64,000 nucleotides of DNA from Dokdonia donghaensis DSW-1 (GCF_001653755.1 NZ_CP015125.1:184001-248000), one strand, 5' to 3'. Numbered from the stretch's first letter, positions 1 to 9,538 are shown. Numbers and translations are program-made. Notes: generated by a model not told the origin, from the sequence alone.

Positions 1-217
1 AGAGCAGTTAAAAGCAGAAGGGAAGCCTGAGCAAATCTGGGACAAAATTGTACCTGGTAAAGTTGAGCGTTTTGTAGCAGATAATACTACTCTAGATCAC
101 GAGCAGGCACTACTTGATCAACGTTTTATTATGGACGACAGCCAGAACGTAGCAGAATTTGTTGCTTCAAAAGGTGATGCATCTGTACAAGGATTTAAAA
201 GAGTTTCTTTAACATAG
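1..217 (+). CDS. tsf: Elongation factor Ts, C-terminal end (partial)
   Basis: The window opens inside this gene; 71 codons in frame 2 lead to TAG at 215-217. EF-Ts is the nucleotide exchange factor that reloads EF-Tu with GTP during translation. The piece reads EQLKAEGKPEQIWDKIVPGK, which is the family's well-known stretch near the C-terminus (EGKPE...IPGK), followed by a phenylalanine- and aspartate-rich tail. pyrH and frr follow downstream, the usual company of tsf in bacteria, although here an opposite-strand gene lies between. A hairpin with a T-run follows the stop by about 20 bases. Identification is firm; the start lies outside the window. Confidence 0.93.
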   Translation, partial: EQLKAEGKPEQIWDKIVPGKVERFVADNTTLDHEQALLDQRFIMDDSQNVAEFVASKGDASVQGFKRVSLT

Positions 218-237
218 TAGTTTTAGCACTTATCCAT

Positions 238-270
238 AAAAAAAGCCTCCAAATTGTGGAGGCTTTTTTA
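238..270. terminator. Bidirectional intrinsic terminator
   Basis: AAAAAGCCTCC and GGAGGCTTTTT form an 11-bp stem around a short AT loop, with an A-run before and a T-run after. It sits between the convergent ends of tsf and the spondin-domain gene and can serve both. Confidence 0.85.
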
Positions 271-293
271 GTTTATAGAATGTTTGAATTCTA

Positions 294-992
294 TTAGTTT
301 CTCGCGATAGTGAGATTTCCTAAACTCTCTACAAAAGGACCATCACCAGCATATGGGGCATCTACACAAATTCCTATTGTGTTATTTTCTGAAACAGAAG
401 ATGAGTCATAAGTTTCTCCAGCCTTAGTACCAGCATCAAGCAATACAAGACCTGTTTGAATCTCTTCCTTAAGAGTATTACCATCTACAATATCTAGTGA
501 TGCGGCTCCTACAAACCAATCTGGACTAGGGTTGAGCTTTGCTAGAAAAGTCACTCTTGTTCTAGTTGGTGTAAAAGTAATATCAAAAGACGATGTTCCT
601 ACAGCACTAGCATTACTAGCTGTTTGAATTAAAAACAAACCTTCACTTTGACCTTGTTGACTTTCTAAAGCAGTAACTAGCGCATCTACATCTCCAGACT
701 CTGCATACGCAGCAAGTCCATCATTTGCGACACTTCCAGTTTGGAAAACATTTATATTGGGAGAATGTATGATTGCGACCACTGGACCAAAGCTAGGGTT
801 ACTTGGATATTCTTCGGGAAACATTTCTTCACTAAATGATGTTTCAAAGCTAAGTGTATACTCTGCTGTTGCATTTCCTTCAAAATCAGTCCCGCTATCT
901 GGTTCTCCAGCAGGACTACCATCATCATCACCACAACTAAGTATTACCATACTAAGCACTATTACAAAAGCATATTTAAATTTAAATTTCAT
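294..992 (-). CDS. Spondin-domain lipoprotein
   Basis: A 232-residue secreted protein. The N-terminus is a lipoprotein signal: a Lys/hydrophobic stretch ending in VILSC, with Cys20 the expected lipidated residue, then an Asp/Gly-rich linker (GDDDGSPAGEPDSG). The rest resembles the spondin_N domain: an early Phe-rich strand, GPVVAIIHSPNINVFQTG, then an Ala/Gly-rich helix region (GLAAYAESGD) and PSPDWFVGAASLDI around residue 160, a hallmark segment of that domain. In eukaryotes spondin domains bind matrix or surface partners; the bacterial role is not known. It lies alone on the minus strand between tsf and pyrH, sharing a terminator with tsf. The domain is well supported; function is open. Confidence 0.8.
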   Translation of the reverse strand: MKFKFKYAFVIVLSMVILSCGDDDGSPAGEPDSGTDFEGNATAEYTLSFETSFSEEMFPEEYPSNPSFGPVVAIIHSPNINVFQTGSVANDGLAAYAESGDVDALVTALESQQGQSEGLFLIQTASNASAVGTSSFDITFTPTRTRVTFLAKLNPSPDWFVGAASLDIVDGNTLKEEIQTGLVLLDAGTKAGETYDSSSVSENNTIGICVDAPYAGDGPFVESLGNLTIARN

Positions 993-1181
993 TTCCTTGT
1001 TTTGAGTTTGTTAATAATTATTTTCTGGCGTGAGTGCTAACTCACTTATAACGAAATTAAAGATACTAAAGAATAGTAGATGCGGGGTAAGCTTTTATAA
1101 AATCTAACCTTTTTCGCCACTTTACTTCTCTAAATTTATTGGTTTCTTCCATTAAGTGATTTTAAAAAAAGGTTTAAACAT

Positions 1182-1189
1182 TATATTTG
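1182..1189 (+). promoter_or_regulatory. -7 box TATATTTG for pyrH
   Basis: Exact match to the Bacteroidota -7 consensus TAnnTTTG, 16 bases before the pyrH start. No clear -33 TTG is visible. It implies a very short leader. Confidence 0.6.
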
Positions 1190-1205
1190 CATAATCTTAG
1201 ATATT

Positions 1206-1913
1206 ATGAAATACAAAAGAATTTTACTTAAGCTTTCTGGTGAAGCATTAATGGGAGAACGTCAATATGGTATTGATCCAAAACGTCTAGCAGAGTATGC
1301 AGAAGACATTAAAGCAGTGACCGAAAAAGGGATTGAAGTTGCCATTGTAATTGGCGGCGGTAACATCTTTAGAGGTGTGGCAGGAGCAAGTAAAGGTATG
1401 GACCGTGTACAAAGTGATCATATGGGAATGCTCGCGACGGTTATAAATGGCCTAGCATTACAAGATGCACTTGAAGCAGCAGATGTAAAGACAAGATTAC
1501 AAACTGCAATTAAAATAAATGAAGTAGCAGAACCTTTTATAAGACGTAAGGCTATGAGCCACCTTAGAAAAGGACGTGTAGTAATCTTTGGCGGAGGTAC
1601 TGGCAACCCTTACTTCACAACAGACTCTGCAGCTGTGCTTAGAGCAATAGAAGTTGAAGCAGATGTGATTTTAAAAGGAACTCGTGTAGATGGTATTTAT
1701 ACAGCAGATCCAGAAAAGAATACAGATGCTGTGAAGTATGATCATATATCATTTGATGATGTACTAAGCAAAGGGCTCAAAGTAATGGACACGACTGCAT
1801 TTACCTTAAGTCAAGAAAATGAGTTACCTATCATTGTTTTTGATATGAATACACGAGGAAACTTAATGAAGGTTGTTTCTGGAGATGATTCTATAGGTAC
1901 TACTGTAAACTAA
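1206..1913 (+). CDS. pyrH: Uridylate kinase (UMP kinase)
   Basis: PyrH phosphorylates UMP to UDP with ATP, a cytoplasmic step of pyrimidine nucleotide synthesis; bacterial enzymes are homohexamers of the amino acid kinase fold and are usually activated by GTP and inhibited by UTP. The 235-residue length is normal. Visible signatures are the N-terminal KRILLKLSGEALMG, the glycine loop GGGNIFRG (about residues 51-58), the UMP-binding DHMGMLATVINGLALQDAL, and GGTGNPYFTTDSAA near residue 140. A -7 box lies just upstream and frr follows after 55 bases, so the two are probably cotranscribed. Confidence 0.97.
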   Translation: MKYKRILLKLSGEALMGERQYGIDPKRLAEYAEDIKAVTEKGIEVAIVIGGGNIFRGVAGASKGMDRVQSDHMGMLATVINGLALQDALEAADVKTRLQTAIKINEVAEPFIRRKAMSHLRKGRVVIFGGGTGNPYFTTDSAAVLRAIEVEADVILKGTRVDGIYTADPEKNTDAVKYDHISFDDVLSKGLKVMDTTAFTLSQENELPIIVFDMNTRGNLMKVVSGDDSIGTTVN

Positions 1914-1968
1914 GAACGCAGAATATTGGCTCAATTTTTGTAAACTTGTTATCACAATTAATATTACG

Positions 1969-2526
1969 ATGAACGAAGATTTAAAATTTATAATAGATAG
2001 TGCAAAGGAAGCGATGGATAATGCTATCACGCACTTAGGAAAACGTTTACTCACCATTAGAGCTGGAAAAGCTAGTCCTGCAATGCTTCAAGGTTTAATG
2101 GTAGATTACTACGGAAGTCCAACGCCTCTTAGTCAGGTAGCAAATGTAGTTGCACCAGATGGTCGCACAATATCTATCCAACCTTGGGAGAAGTCTATTA
2201 TTCAAGAAATAGAAAAAGCCATTATAAATGGTAACCTAGGCTTCAACCCTATGAATAACGGTGAAAGTGTTATTATAAATGTACCACCACTTACTGAGGA
2301 GCGTCGTAAAGAGCTTGTAAAGCAAGCCAAAGCTGAAGCAGAAGATGCAAAAGTAGGTGTGCGTAATGATCGTAAAAACGCAAATAACGATATCAAAAAA
2401 GTAGACAGCGCCTCTGAAGATGAGAAAGCAAATGCCGAAGTAGATATTCAAAAACTTACTGATATTCATATCAAAAAGATAGAAGAGGTTCTTGCTAATA
2501 AAGAAACAGAGATAATGACTGTGTAA
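1969..2526 (+). CDS. frr: Ribosome recycling factor
   Basis: RRF splits post-termination ribosomes together with EF-G. The protein is 185 residues, the standard length. The N-terminal helix carries LLTIRAGKASPAML, the family signature; the middle gives the small beta domain (VDYYGSPTPLSQVANV, ISIQPWEKS), and the C-terminal half returns to the long charged helices ending in HIKKIEEVLANKETEIMTV. It follows pyrH in the same direction and ends at a strong hairpin terminator. Confidence 0.97.
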   Translation: MNEDLKFIIDSAKEAMDNAITHLGKRLLTIRAGKASPAMLQGLMVDYYGSPTPLSQVANVVAPDGRTISIQPWEKSIIQEIEKAIINGNLGFNPMNNGESVIINVPPLTEERRKELVKQAKAEAEDAKVGVRNDRKNANNDIKKVDSASEDEKANAEVDIQKLTDIHIKKIEEVLANKETEIMTV

Positions 2527-2551
2527 TTACTTACAGTAGTTAAACAATTAC

Positions 2552-2579
2552 AAAAAGCGACCTCTTGGGTCGCTTTTTT
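2552..2579 (+). terminator. Terminator after frr
   Basis: AAAAAGCGACC / GGTCGCTTTTTT stem around a short TCTT-type loop ending in a T-run, 26 bases after the frr stop. Confidence 0.9.
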
Positions 2580-2605
2580 GATACATTTACGTTACAATAA
2601 TTTAT

Positions 2606-4726
2606 ATGCGTATAATTTTCGTATTCCTTTCGTTTATCTGCAGTGCTACACTAAGCGCCCAAACCACTCTTACAGCAGATGCTATAGTGCAAAAGGCAAT
2701 TGATAACAAATCACAAAATGACCCTCGAGAAGCGCTAGAGTCATTCTCGCTACACGCATATGAGAAAACGATAATCACAGACAGCCTCAACGGGAACTCA
2801 CACAACTTCTTTTCTGAAAAGGCTAGTCTAGTACAATATGACCGTGAGAACGACTTTACAGAGGAGGTTATGGGCTACCAGTTGGCTGGTTTTAAAAACC
2901 CTAGGTATGAAGTCTTTGCAGTAAACATACAGTCTCGCTCGTTTTATGACAGTGATTTTGTCATATTTAATAATAGATATGCCGGCATACTTTCAAAAAG
3001 AGGCGTACGCAATTACAACTATACACTTCAAGAAACCGCTCCTGGAGAAGATTACATTATTTCATTTACCCCAAAAGCACCTAAGCGCATCCCGGGGCTA
3101 ACAGGAACTATGGTACTCGACAGGGAGACCCTCGCTATAAAAGATGTCAAAGTACGTATAAACGATAAGCTCAATATCGTTCTAAACCAAGAATACACAT
3201 ATCTAGAAGATAATGAGATTTACCTCCCAGTGCGTAGGGAGTTATTTTTAGACAAAGGAGAAGAAGATAGAAAACTTTCTTTCTTTAAAGGTCGTATCTC
3301 AATAGGCACCATTGAAAATGAGGTTGTAGAAAATATTGTGAGCCGTAAGTTTCTCGTATCGACTACCACAATGAGTGATTTTAAGATTAATGAAGGTATA
3401 GATAAAGAACTCTCAAAATATGCCATCACTTTTGATAAAGAGGCAAACAATAGACCAGAGGATTTCTGGAAAAAATATCGTTCAGAAAATCTCACTACCA
3501 AAGACAAGCGAAGCTTTTCTGAAATAGAAAAAATAGTAAATGCCGAAAATATTGAACGTAGACTAGGTACTACAAACAACTTTAGCATAGGCTATTTTAG
3601 CTTTAAAGCTTTCGATTTTGATCTTACCTATCCTGTGAAGTTTAACAACTATGAGGGATTACGACTAGGTATAGGCGGCGTTACAAATGAGTCTTTTTCA
3701 AAACGCTTTAGGCTAGAAGGCTACACAGCATACGGTTTTAAGGATAAAGACCTTAAATATGGTATAGGTGGAGGCTACTTACTTAATCCAGATAAAGGCG
3801 CTTGGATCTCTGCTACATATAATAGCGACCTTGAAGAAGTAGGTAACTACGCCTATCTTACAGACCGTAGGGTGTATTCACTCTTTGAGCCTCGTCTTGT
3901 AAATATTACACAATTTTACAAACACCGCACCACGCGCATTAATCTAGAGTATAGACTTACCCCACAAATATTATCTGAATTTCAAATCGCCCATAGACGC
4001 TTAGATCAAACCACACCCTACCGCTACAATAAAGATGGTGAGATTATACGTGATTATGACGTAACAGAGGCAACAGCATCTTTTAGATGGAGCCCGTCTA
4101 ATAAATATTTAAAAACAGATAGCGACGTGCTGCCCGTGTATGAGGGACACCCTATCATCTCTGGTCAAATCTCTCAAGCAGTAGATGGTCTAGGTGGCGA
4201 TCTTGCATTTACAAAACTGGCTGCAAAAATGTTTTATCGTGTAGATAGACTCAATAAAACGGCAACCGAAGTTCTTCTTGAGGGTAATATTGCCTTTGGA
4301 GACCTACCCATTACCCACCTCTTTCACGCATTTCCAAATGCGCCTACTAAGGAGACCATACTACAGCGATTCTCTGTAGCAGGAGTTAATAGTTTTGAGA
4401 CGATGTATTTTGGCGAGTTCTTTTCAGATAGATTATTTACTGCTCAAATCAAGCATAGACTCGCACCTTTTAATATTTCAAAGCGCTTCAAGCCAGAGAT
4501 GGTCTTTATAAGTCGTTTTGCGCTAGGCGACATACGCAATCCAGAAGATCATCTCGATATTGACGCCTTTGGGTCATTAAGTAAAGGATATACTGAGACG
4601 GGTTTTGAACTCAATAAGCTTCTTTTCGGCTTTGGTACCAGCTTGACGTATCGTTATGGCGCCTACCACTTACCTAACTGGGAAGACAACATTGCATTTA
4701 AGTTCACTTTCAACCTAAAGCTATAA
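2606..4726 (+). CDS. DUF5686 family outer-membrane-type protein
   Basis: A 706-residue protein with a signal peptide (MRIIFVFLSFICSATLSAQ, cleavage near residue 19). The N-terminal third (QKAIDNKSQNDPREALESF, SLHAYEKTIIT, RSRSFYDSDFVIFNNRYAG-type segments) matches my memory of DUF5686, a family abundant in Bacteroidota and often preceded by a CarboxypepD_reg domain. That leading domain is absent here, so the protein is shorter than many relatives. The last 350 residues alternate aromatic and polar residues and end in IAFKFTFNLKL, as outer membrane barrels do. Function is unknown. It begins 80 bases after frr behind a terminator and has its own transcription unit. Confidence 0.75.
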   Translation: MRIIFVFLSFICSATLSAQTTLTADAIVQKAIDNKSQNDPREALESFSLHAYEKTIITDSLNGNSHNFFSEKASLVQYDRENDFTEEVMGYQLAGFKNPRYEVFAVNIQSRSFYDSDFVIFNNRYAGILSKRGVRNYNYTLQETAPGEDYIISFTPKAPKRIPGLTGTMVLDRETLAIKDVKVRINDKLNIVLNQEYTYLEDNEIYLPVRRELFLDKGEEDRKLSFFKGRISIGTIENEVVENIVSRKFLVSTTTMSDFKINEGIDKELSKYAITFDKEANNRPEDFWKKYRSENLTTKDKRSFSEIEKIVNAENIERRLGTTNNFSIGYFSFKAFDFDLTYPVKFNNYEGLRLGIGGVTNESFSKRFRLEGYTAYGFKDKDLKYGIGGGYLLNPDKGAWISATYNSDLEEVGNYAYLTDRRVYSLFEPRLVNITQFYKHRTTRINLEYRLTPQILSEFQIAHRRLDQTTPYRYNKDGEIIRDYDVTEATASFRWSPSNKYLKTDSDVLPVYEGHPIISGQISQAVDGLGGDLAFTKLAAKMFYRVDRLNKTATEVLLEGNIAFGDLPITHLFHAFPNAPTKETILQRFSVAGVNSFETMYFGEFFSDRLFTAQIKHRLAPFNISKRFKPEMVFISRFALGDIRNPEDHLDIDAFGSLSKGYTETGFELNKLLFGFGTSLTYRYGAYHLPNWEDNIAFKFTFNLKL

Positions 4727-4776
4727 ATACGAGACCTAGCTGTTTATATTTTTATGAACCTAGGTTAATTTTTTTA

Positions 4777-4792
4777 CGCTTTCGCGAAAGCG
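4777..4792. repeat. Iterated palindrome copy (intergenic)
   Basis: CGCTTTCGCGAAAGCG, the 16-bp core of the window-wide palindrome, between the DUF5686 and MMPL genes. Confidence 0.9.
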
Positions 4793-4850
4793 GTCTACAC
4801 ATTACCCACAAGCCGCTCGCATTTTCTCCAAGTATCTGCTCTCAAAAGAA

Positions 4851-4858
4851 TATCTTTG
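4851..4858 (+). promoter_or_regulatory. -7 box TATCTTTG for the MMPL gene
   Basis: Exact TAnnTTTG match 19 bases before the start codon. Confidence 0.6.
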
Positions 4859-4877
4859 CACGGCTTAAAACAAGGCA

Positions 4878-7295
4878 ATGGCAAAATTTCTAAGTAAGGG
4901 TTTCTGGGAATCGGTAGCGAGTATTATACTGCGCAACCGTCCGTTAATAATCATTCTTGTCTTAGCGTTTACTGTATTTTTAGGATTTCAGTGGCGTCAT
5001 ATGAGATTTACATATACGGAGGCAAATCTTCTGCCAGATGACCACGAGGTAAATCTAGAGTATCAAAATTTTAAAGATAAATTTGGCGAGGAGGGTAACC
5101 TCATCGTGCTAGGTATACAAGACGAGCGCCTATTTACGCCAGAAATACTTACCGCTTGGAACGAACTTTCGGCAAAAATTGCTCAGTCAGATGCAGTTGC
5201 ACTTTCTTTATCACTTAAGGATTTAAAAATTCTAGACAAGCAAGAGGAGCCACAGCGTTTTGATCTTGTGCCTTTTATGACAGACAGTACGCTCACTACC
5301 GAGAGTGCTGCTAGTTACAGAAAGTTACTCTTTGACGATTTACCGTTTTACGAAAATCTCATTTATAACAAAGAGACGGGCACCGTGCGCTCTGCGGTAT
5401 ACCTCAAAAAAGATTTAATAAACACTCCTGCACGTAGAGACTTTGTGGTAAATGACCTCATCCCTGCCATTGCAGATTTTGAAGCTGCACACGATATTAA
5501 AGTTCGCACTAGTGGTATGCCTTACATACGCACGCTTAATGCTCAAAACATTATAGATGAGATAGGCATCTTTGTGGGGGCAGCATTGCTGGTGACTTCA
5601 TTTATTTTTTTCTTCTTCTTTAGATCTTACAGAGCCACATTTATCTCTATGGTCACAGTGATTATAGGTGTGATGTGGGCTTTTGGATTTTTAGGATTAC
5701 TAGGATATGAAATCACTGTACTTACAGCGATCATCCCGCCGCTTATTATTGTGATAGGGATTCCTAACTGTATTTTCTTAATAAACAAATACCAGCAAGA
5801 GTATAAAAATCACGGTAACCAAGTAAAGGCACTACAGCGAGTGATTACAAAAGTGGGTAACGCCACCTTAATGACTAACATTACTACGGCCTCTGGTTTT
5901 GGAACTTTTATCCTAACGGAGAGTTCGCTACTTAGTGAGTTTGGTGTCGTGGCGAGTATAAATATCATTGCCATATTTTTATTATGCCTCCTCATCATTC
6001 CTATTTTATATAGTTATATGTCTCCTCCTAAGGAGAAACACCTCAAGCACCTAGGTAAAAACTGGATAGAAGGTTTTGTAGACTGGATGGAACGTATGGT
6101 GCGCAACAGGCGTACAACCATTTATGCATCAAGTGTATTATTACTTGCATTAAGTATCATAGGGATCTATCAAATACGTATCTCTGGCTCGCTTATAGAA
6201 GATATGCCTAAAAAGGCTGGCTTCTACAAAGACATCAAGTTTTTTGAAGAAGAGTTTGATGGGATTATGCCGCTTGAGATTCTTATAGATACTAAGAAAA
6301 AACAAGGTGTAATGAAGCTCTCTACCCTCAAGCGAATGGAAGAGCTAAGCACTACTATAGAAGAGCAACCAGAGCTCTCTGCTCCTATCTCTATTGTAAA
6401 TCTAGTAAAGTATGCAAAGCAAGCTTACTTTAATGGTAACCCTAAGTATTACCAGCTCCCTACCAGCAACGAGAGCAACTTTATACTGCCGTATGCAAAG
6501 AGTTTTGATAATGACGAAAACCTTATGGGAGCCTATGTAGACAGTACTGGGCAATATGCTAGAATCACTACATTTATGAAAGATGTAGGCACAGACAAGA
6601 TGGAGCGTGCCGAAGAAAATATACAGCTCAAAATCGATAAACTCTTTCCAGAAGAGCGATATGAGGTAACAATGACGGGTACTGCTCTTGTTTTTCAAAA
6701 AGGAACAGATTACCTCGTGATGAACCTTGTGATAAGCCTATCACTAGCTATATTACTCATTGCATTATTTATGGCGTGGATGTTTAAATCACTACGTATG
6801 ATTATTGTATCCCTTATCCCTAACCTACTGCCACTACTAGTTACAGCAGGTATGATGGGCTTTATAGGCATCCCTATCAAGCCATCTACGATTCTTGTTT
6901 TTAGTATTGCCTTTGGGATCTCTGTAGATGATACAATACACTTTCTTGCCAAATACAGACAAGAACTCAAGGCAAACAAGTGGAAGATTAAAAAGTCTGT
7001 ATATGCCTCGCTACGTGAGACGGGAGTAAGTATGTTCTACACTTCTATTGTACTTTTCTTTGGCTTCTCGGTATTTATGATAAGTAGTTTTGGCGGTACA
7101 GTGGCTCTAGGCGGTCTTGTAAGTGCAACGCTATTATTTGCAATGCTTGCAAACCTTCTATTATTACCATCACTCCTACTCTCTCTTGAGTCTGAAATTG
7201 CAAATAAAGATGTCTTTAAGGAACCTGCACTTCAAATTGTAGATCGTGAAGGTGATGAAGATACGGCTGGTACTAAAACTAAAAACAAGCAATAA
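4878..7295 (+). CDS. MMPL/RND superfamily exporter
   Basis: An 805-residue inner membrane protein of the RND superfamily (MMPL branch, COG1033-like). It shows the family's two repeated halves: a membrane helix at about 20-40, a periplasmic domain, then a bundle of helices (about 220-380); a second helix near 420, a second periplasmic domain, and a second bundle (about 610-770). The charged helix motif GISVDDTIHFLAKYRQE in the second half (near 680-700) is the usual proton-relay region, and GIPNCIFLINKYQQE is its counterpart in the first half. Members export lipids or hydrophobic compounds; the substrate here cannot be read. No membrane-fusion or outer-membrane partner is adjacent. A soluble charged tail ends the protein. 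Confidence 0.88.
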   Translation: MAKFLSKGFWESVASIILRNRPLIIILVLAFTVFLGFQWRHMRFTYTEANLLPDDHEVNLEYQNFKDKFGEEGNLIVLGIQDERLFTPEILTAWNELSAKIAQSDAVALSLSLKDLKILDKQEEPQRFDLVPFMTDSTLTTESAASYRKLLFDDLPFYENLIYNKETGTVRSAVYLKKDLINTPARRDFVVNDLIPAIADFEAAHDIKVRTSGMPYIRTLNAQNIIDEIGIFVGAALLVTSFIFFFFFRSYRATFISMVTVIIGVMWAFGFLGLLGYEITVLTAIIPPLIIVIGIPNCIFLINKYQQEYKNHGNQVKALQRVITKVGNATLMTNITTASGFGTFILTESSLLSEFGVVASINIIAIFLLCLLIIPILYSYMSPPKEKHLKHLGKNWIEGFVDWMERMVRNRRTTIYASSVLLLALSIIGIYQIRISGSLIEDMPKKAGFYKDIKFFEEEFDGIMPLEILIDTKKKQGVMKLSTLKRMEELSTTIEEQPELSAPISIVNLVKYAKQAYFNGNPKYYQLPTSNESNFILPYAKSFDNDENLMGAYVDSTGQYARITTFMKDVGTDKMERAEENIQLKIDKLFPEERYEVTMTGTALVFQKGTDYLVMNLVISLSLAILLIALFMAWMFKSLRMIIVSLIPNLLPLLVTAGMMGFIGIPIKPSTILVFSIAFGISVDDTIHFLAKYRQELKANKWKIKKSVYASLRETGVSMFYTSIVLFFGFSVFMISSFGGTVALGGLVSATLLFAMLANLLLLPSLLLSLESEIANKDVFKEPALQIVDREGDEDTAGTKTKNKQ

Positions 7296-7351
7296 GCCTG
7301 CAAACACATAATAGTGACTAATACACTTTTATAAAGCTAAGCGCTAGCGCG

Positions 7352-7359
7352 TATCTTTG
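7352..7359 (+). promoter_or_regulatory. -7 box TATCTTTG for the PNPOx-like gene
   Basis: Exact TAnnTTTG match 12 bases before the start codon. Confidence 0.6.
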
Positions 7360-7371
7360 TAAAAAAAGGCA

Positions 7372-7917
7372 ATGCTAGATCAATATTTTGACGAGTTAAA
7401 AAAGGAACTTTCCCTAGGTATTAATAAAAAAGGGCATCCTTTTAGATACGTTACTTTAGGTACGGTAGATGCAGATGGCATCCCGCAGCTACGCACCGTA
7501 GTACTGAGGCAAGTACAAGACGACCTCTCGCTACGTATCTATACAGATAGCAGGTCTTCAAAAATCGCTCAGCTGTTACAAAACCCTACGGCCAGTTTAC
7601 TTTTTTATCACCCTAAAAAGTTACTTCAGGTCAAGGTGACCGCTACGGCAAGCATTATTACAGATCCAACAGAGCTTGCCAAATACTACACGGGTGTGCA
7701 ACCTAATTCAAAAAAAGATTATACCACCGCACAGCCTCCTGGAGCTACCCTTTCAAATCCAGATGAAGTCTCTTATCTAGAAGCGACGCATTTTTTTACC
7801 ATTATAGCATTTGCTCCTACACAGATAGAATACCTTCAGCTTAAGAGGCCTAACCACATACGAGCATCGTTTACAAAGACTAATGATGAGTGGGAAGGAC
7901 GCTTTATAAATCCTTAA
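7372..7917 (+). CDS. Pyridoxamine 5'-phosphate oxidase-like flavoprotein
   Basis: A 181-residue split-barrel protein of the PNPOx-like superfamily, which binds FMN. The first half carries the FMN-barrel pattern FRYVTLGTVDADGIPQLRTV followed by SKIAQLLQNPTASLLFYHPK, and the protein ends with IRASF and WEGRFINP, reminiscent of the PdxH C-terminal region. It is shorter than true PdxH (about 215 residues) and I do not see the complete substrate motif, so a role in vitamin B6 salvage is not established; related proteins act as general flavin oxidoreductases. It is monocistronic, with its own -7 box. Confidence 0.8.
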   Translation: MLDQYFDELKKELSLGINKKGHPFRYVTLGTVDADGIPQLRTVVLRQVQDDLSLRIYTDSRSSKIAQLLQNPTASLLFYHPKKLLQVKVTATASIITDPTELAKYYTGVQPNSKKDYTTAQPPGATLSNPDEVSYLEATHFFTIIAFAPTQIEYLQLKRPNHIRASFTKTNDEWEGRFINP

Positions 7918-7920
7918 AAT

Positions 7921-7940
7921 TACGCTTTCGCGAAAGCGTA
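7921..7940. repeat. Iterated palindrome, full 20-bp copy
   Basis: TACGCTTTCGCGAAAGCGTA, a perfect 20-bp palindrome three bases after a stop codon. No T-run follows, so it is not an ordinary terminator. Confidence 0.95.
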
Positions 7941-8018
7941 CTAAAAACCCACATTACCACCGCGCACAGCTAGCTCAAGTTAGGGTGTTTTACCTTACGC
8001 CCTACGGCAAAAAACTTT

Positions 8019-8026
8019 TATATTTG
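8019..8026 (+). promoter_or_regulatory. -7 box TATATTTG for asnS
   Basis: Exact TAnnTTTG match 34 bases before the asnS start. Confidence 0.6.
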
Positions 8027-8060
8027 CCCACTGTCAAGCAAACCCGAAAAAATAACACAT

Positions 8061-9503
8061 ATGACACATACACCTATAGTAGAATTACTGAGTAGTGATT
8101 CTATTCATCAAGAATTTACCGTAAAAGGGTGGGTACGATCTTTTCGTGCAAACCAGTTTGTAGCTCTTAATGATGGCTCTACGATAAATAACCTACAGTG
8201 TGTGGTTGATTTTGAAAATACAGATCCTACGTTACTTAAACGTATTACCGTAGGTGCTGCAGTGGCTATTACTGGTACCCTAGAAGAAAGTCAGGGTGGA
8301 GGACAACGCGTTGAGATTAAAGTAAAAGAAGTAGAGATAGAAGGTGATGCAGATCCAGAGGAGCTTAAAAAAACCATCTTATCGCCTAAGCGTCACACGC
8401 TAGAAAAGCTACGTGAGCAAGCACACCTAAGAGTACGTACAAATACCTTTGGGGCAATTATGCGTTTACGCTCTAAGCTCTCTTTTGCAATACACGAGTA
8501 CTTTAATAAAAACGGATACTACCACGCACACACACCTATTATAACTGGTAGTGATGCAGAGGGTGCTGGTGAGATGTTTCGCGTAAGCGCACTAGACCCA
8601 GAAAACCCACCACGTAAGGAAGATGGGACTATAGATTATAGCAAAGACTTTTTTGGCAAAGAGACCAATCTTACGGTATCTGGACAGCTAGAAGGAGAGA
8701 CCTACGCGCTAGGACTAGGTAAGATTTACACCTTTGGACCTACTTTTAGAGCAGAAAATAGTAACACCTCGCGTCACCTTGCAGAGTTCTGGATGGTAGA
8801 ACCAGAGATGGCTTTTTGTGATCTTGATGGTAATATGGACCTCGCCGAAGATTTTATCAAATATGTGATAAACTATGCGCTAGAAAACTGCCAAGACGAC
8901 CTTGCCTTTCTAGAAGAGAGACAGACTAAAGAAGACCAATCTAAGCCTGCGGCAGAGCGTGCTGCAATGCCACTACGTGAGAAACTTCACTTTATAGTAG
9001 ATAACAACTTTAAACGTGTGAGCTACACAGAGGCGATAGACATCTTACGTAATAGTAAGCCTAACAAGAAAAAGAAATTTAAATACCCTATAAACGAGTG
9101 GGGCGCAGATTTACAGTCTGAGCACGAGCGTTTTCTGGTAGAGAAGCACTTTAAGTGCCCTGTTATCTTATTTGACTACCCGGCAAATATCAAAGCTTTC
9201 TATATGCGTCTTAACGAAGATGGTAAGACCGTACGAGCGATGGATGTACTCTTCCCAGGTATAGGTGAGATGGTAGGAGGATCACAACGTGAGGAACGCC
9301 TGGATGTACTTAAAGAAAAAATGGCAGCCTTAGACATCTCTGAGGAGGAGCTTTCTTGGTACCTAGACACGCGTAAGTTTGGAACGTGTACACATAGTGG
9401 TTTTGGCCTTGGTTTTGAGCGCCTTGTACTCTTTGTGACTGGTATGACAAACATACGCGACGTGATACCTTACCCACGTTTTCCAGGTCACGCAGAGTTT
9501 TAG
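8061..9503 (+). CDS. asnS: Asparaginyl-tRNA synthetase
   Basis: Class IIb aminoacyl-tRNA synthetase that charges tRNA-Asn. The 480-residue length fits. An OB-fold anticodon-binding domain occupies about residues 15-110 (VKGWVRSFRANQFVALNDGS, LEESQGGGQRVEIKVKEVEI). The catalytic core follows, with motif 2 around FGPTFRAENSNTSRHLAEFW and motif 3 in GFGLGFERLVLFVTGMTNIR near the C-terminus. The phrase AENSNTSRHLAEFW separates AsnRS from AspRS. Its presence means direct Asn-tRNA charging rather than sole reliance on the amidotransferase route. It has its own promoter and a terminator downstream. Confidence 0.97.
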   Translation: MTHTPIVELLSSDSIHQEFTVKGWVRSFRANQFVALNDGSTINNLQCVVDFENTDPTLLKRITVGAAVAITGTLEESQGGGQRVEIKVKEVEIEGDADPEELKKTILSPKRHTLEKLREQAHLRVRTNTFGAIMRLRSKLSFAIHEYFNKNGYYHAHTPIITGSDAEGAGEMFRVSALDPENPPRKEDGTIDYSKDFFGKETNLTVSGQLEGETYALGLGKIYTFGPTFRAENSNTSRHLAEFWMVEPEMAFCDLDGNMDLAEDFIKYVINYALENCQDDLAFLEERQTKEDQSKPAAERAAMPLREKLHFIVDNNFKRVSYTEAIDILRNSKPNKKKKFKYPINEWGADLQSEHERFLVEKHFKCPVILFDYPANIKAFYMRLNEDGKTVRAMDVLFPGIGEMVGGSQREERLDVLKEKMAALDISEEELSWYLDTRKFGTCTHSGFGLGFERLVLFVTGMTNIRDVIPYPRFPGHAEF

Positions 9504-9518
9504 AAAAAAGTTTTTTAG

Positions 9519-9538
9519 TACGCTTTCGCGAAAGCATA
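9519..9538. repeat. Iterated palindrome copy (one arm changed)
   Basis: TACGCTTTCGCGAAAGCATA lies 15 bases after the asnS stop; one base differs from the full palindrome. Confidence 0.88.

Noticed and set aside
757..1005. Plus-strand frame opposite the spondin-domain gene
   Set aside because: Shadow frame; the minus strand has the signal peptide and domain.
4777..4792. Iterated palindromes as transcription terminators
   Set aside because: No consistent T-run, and many copies lie inside genes; true terminators with T-runs are found separately.
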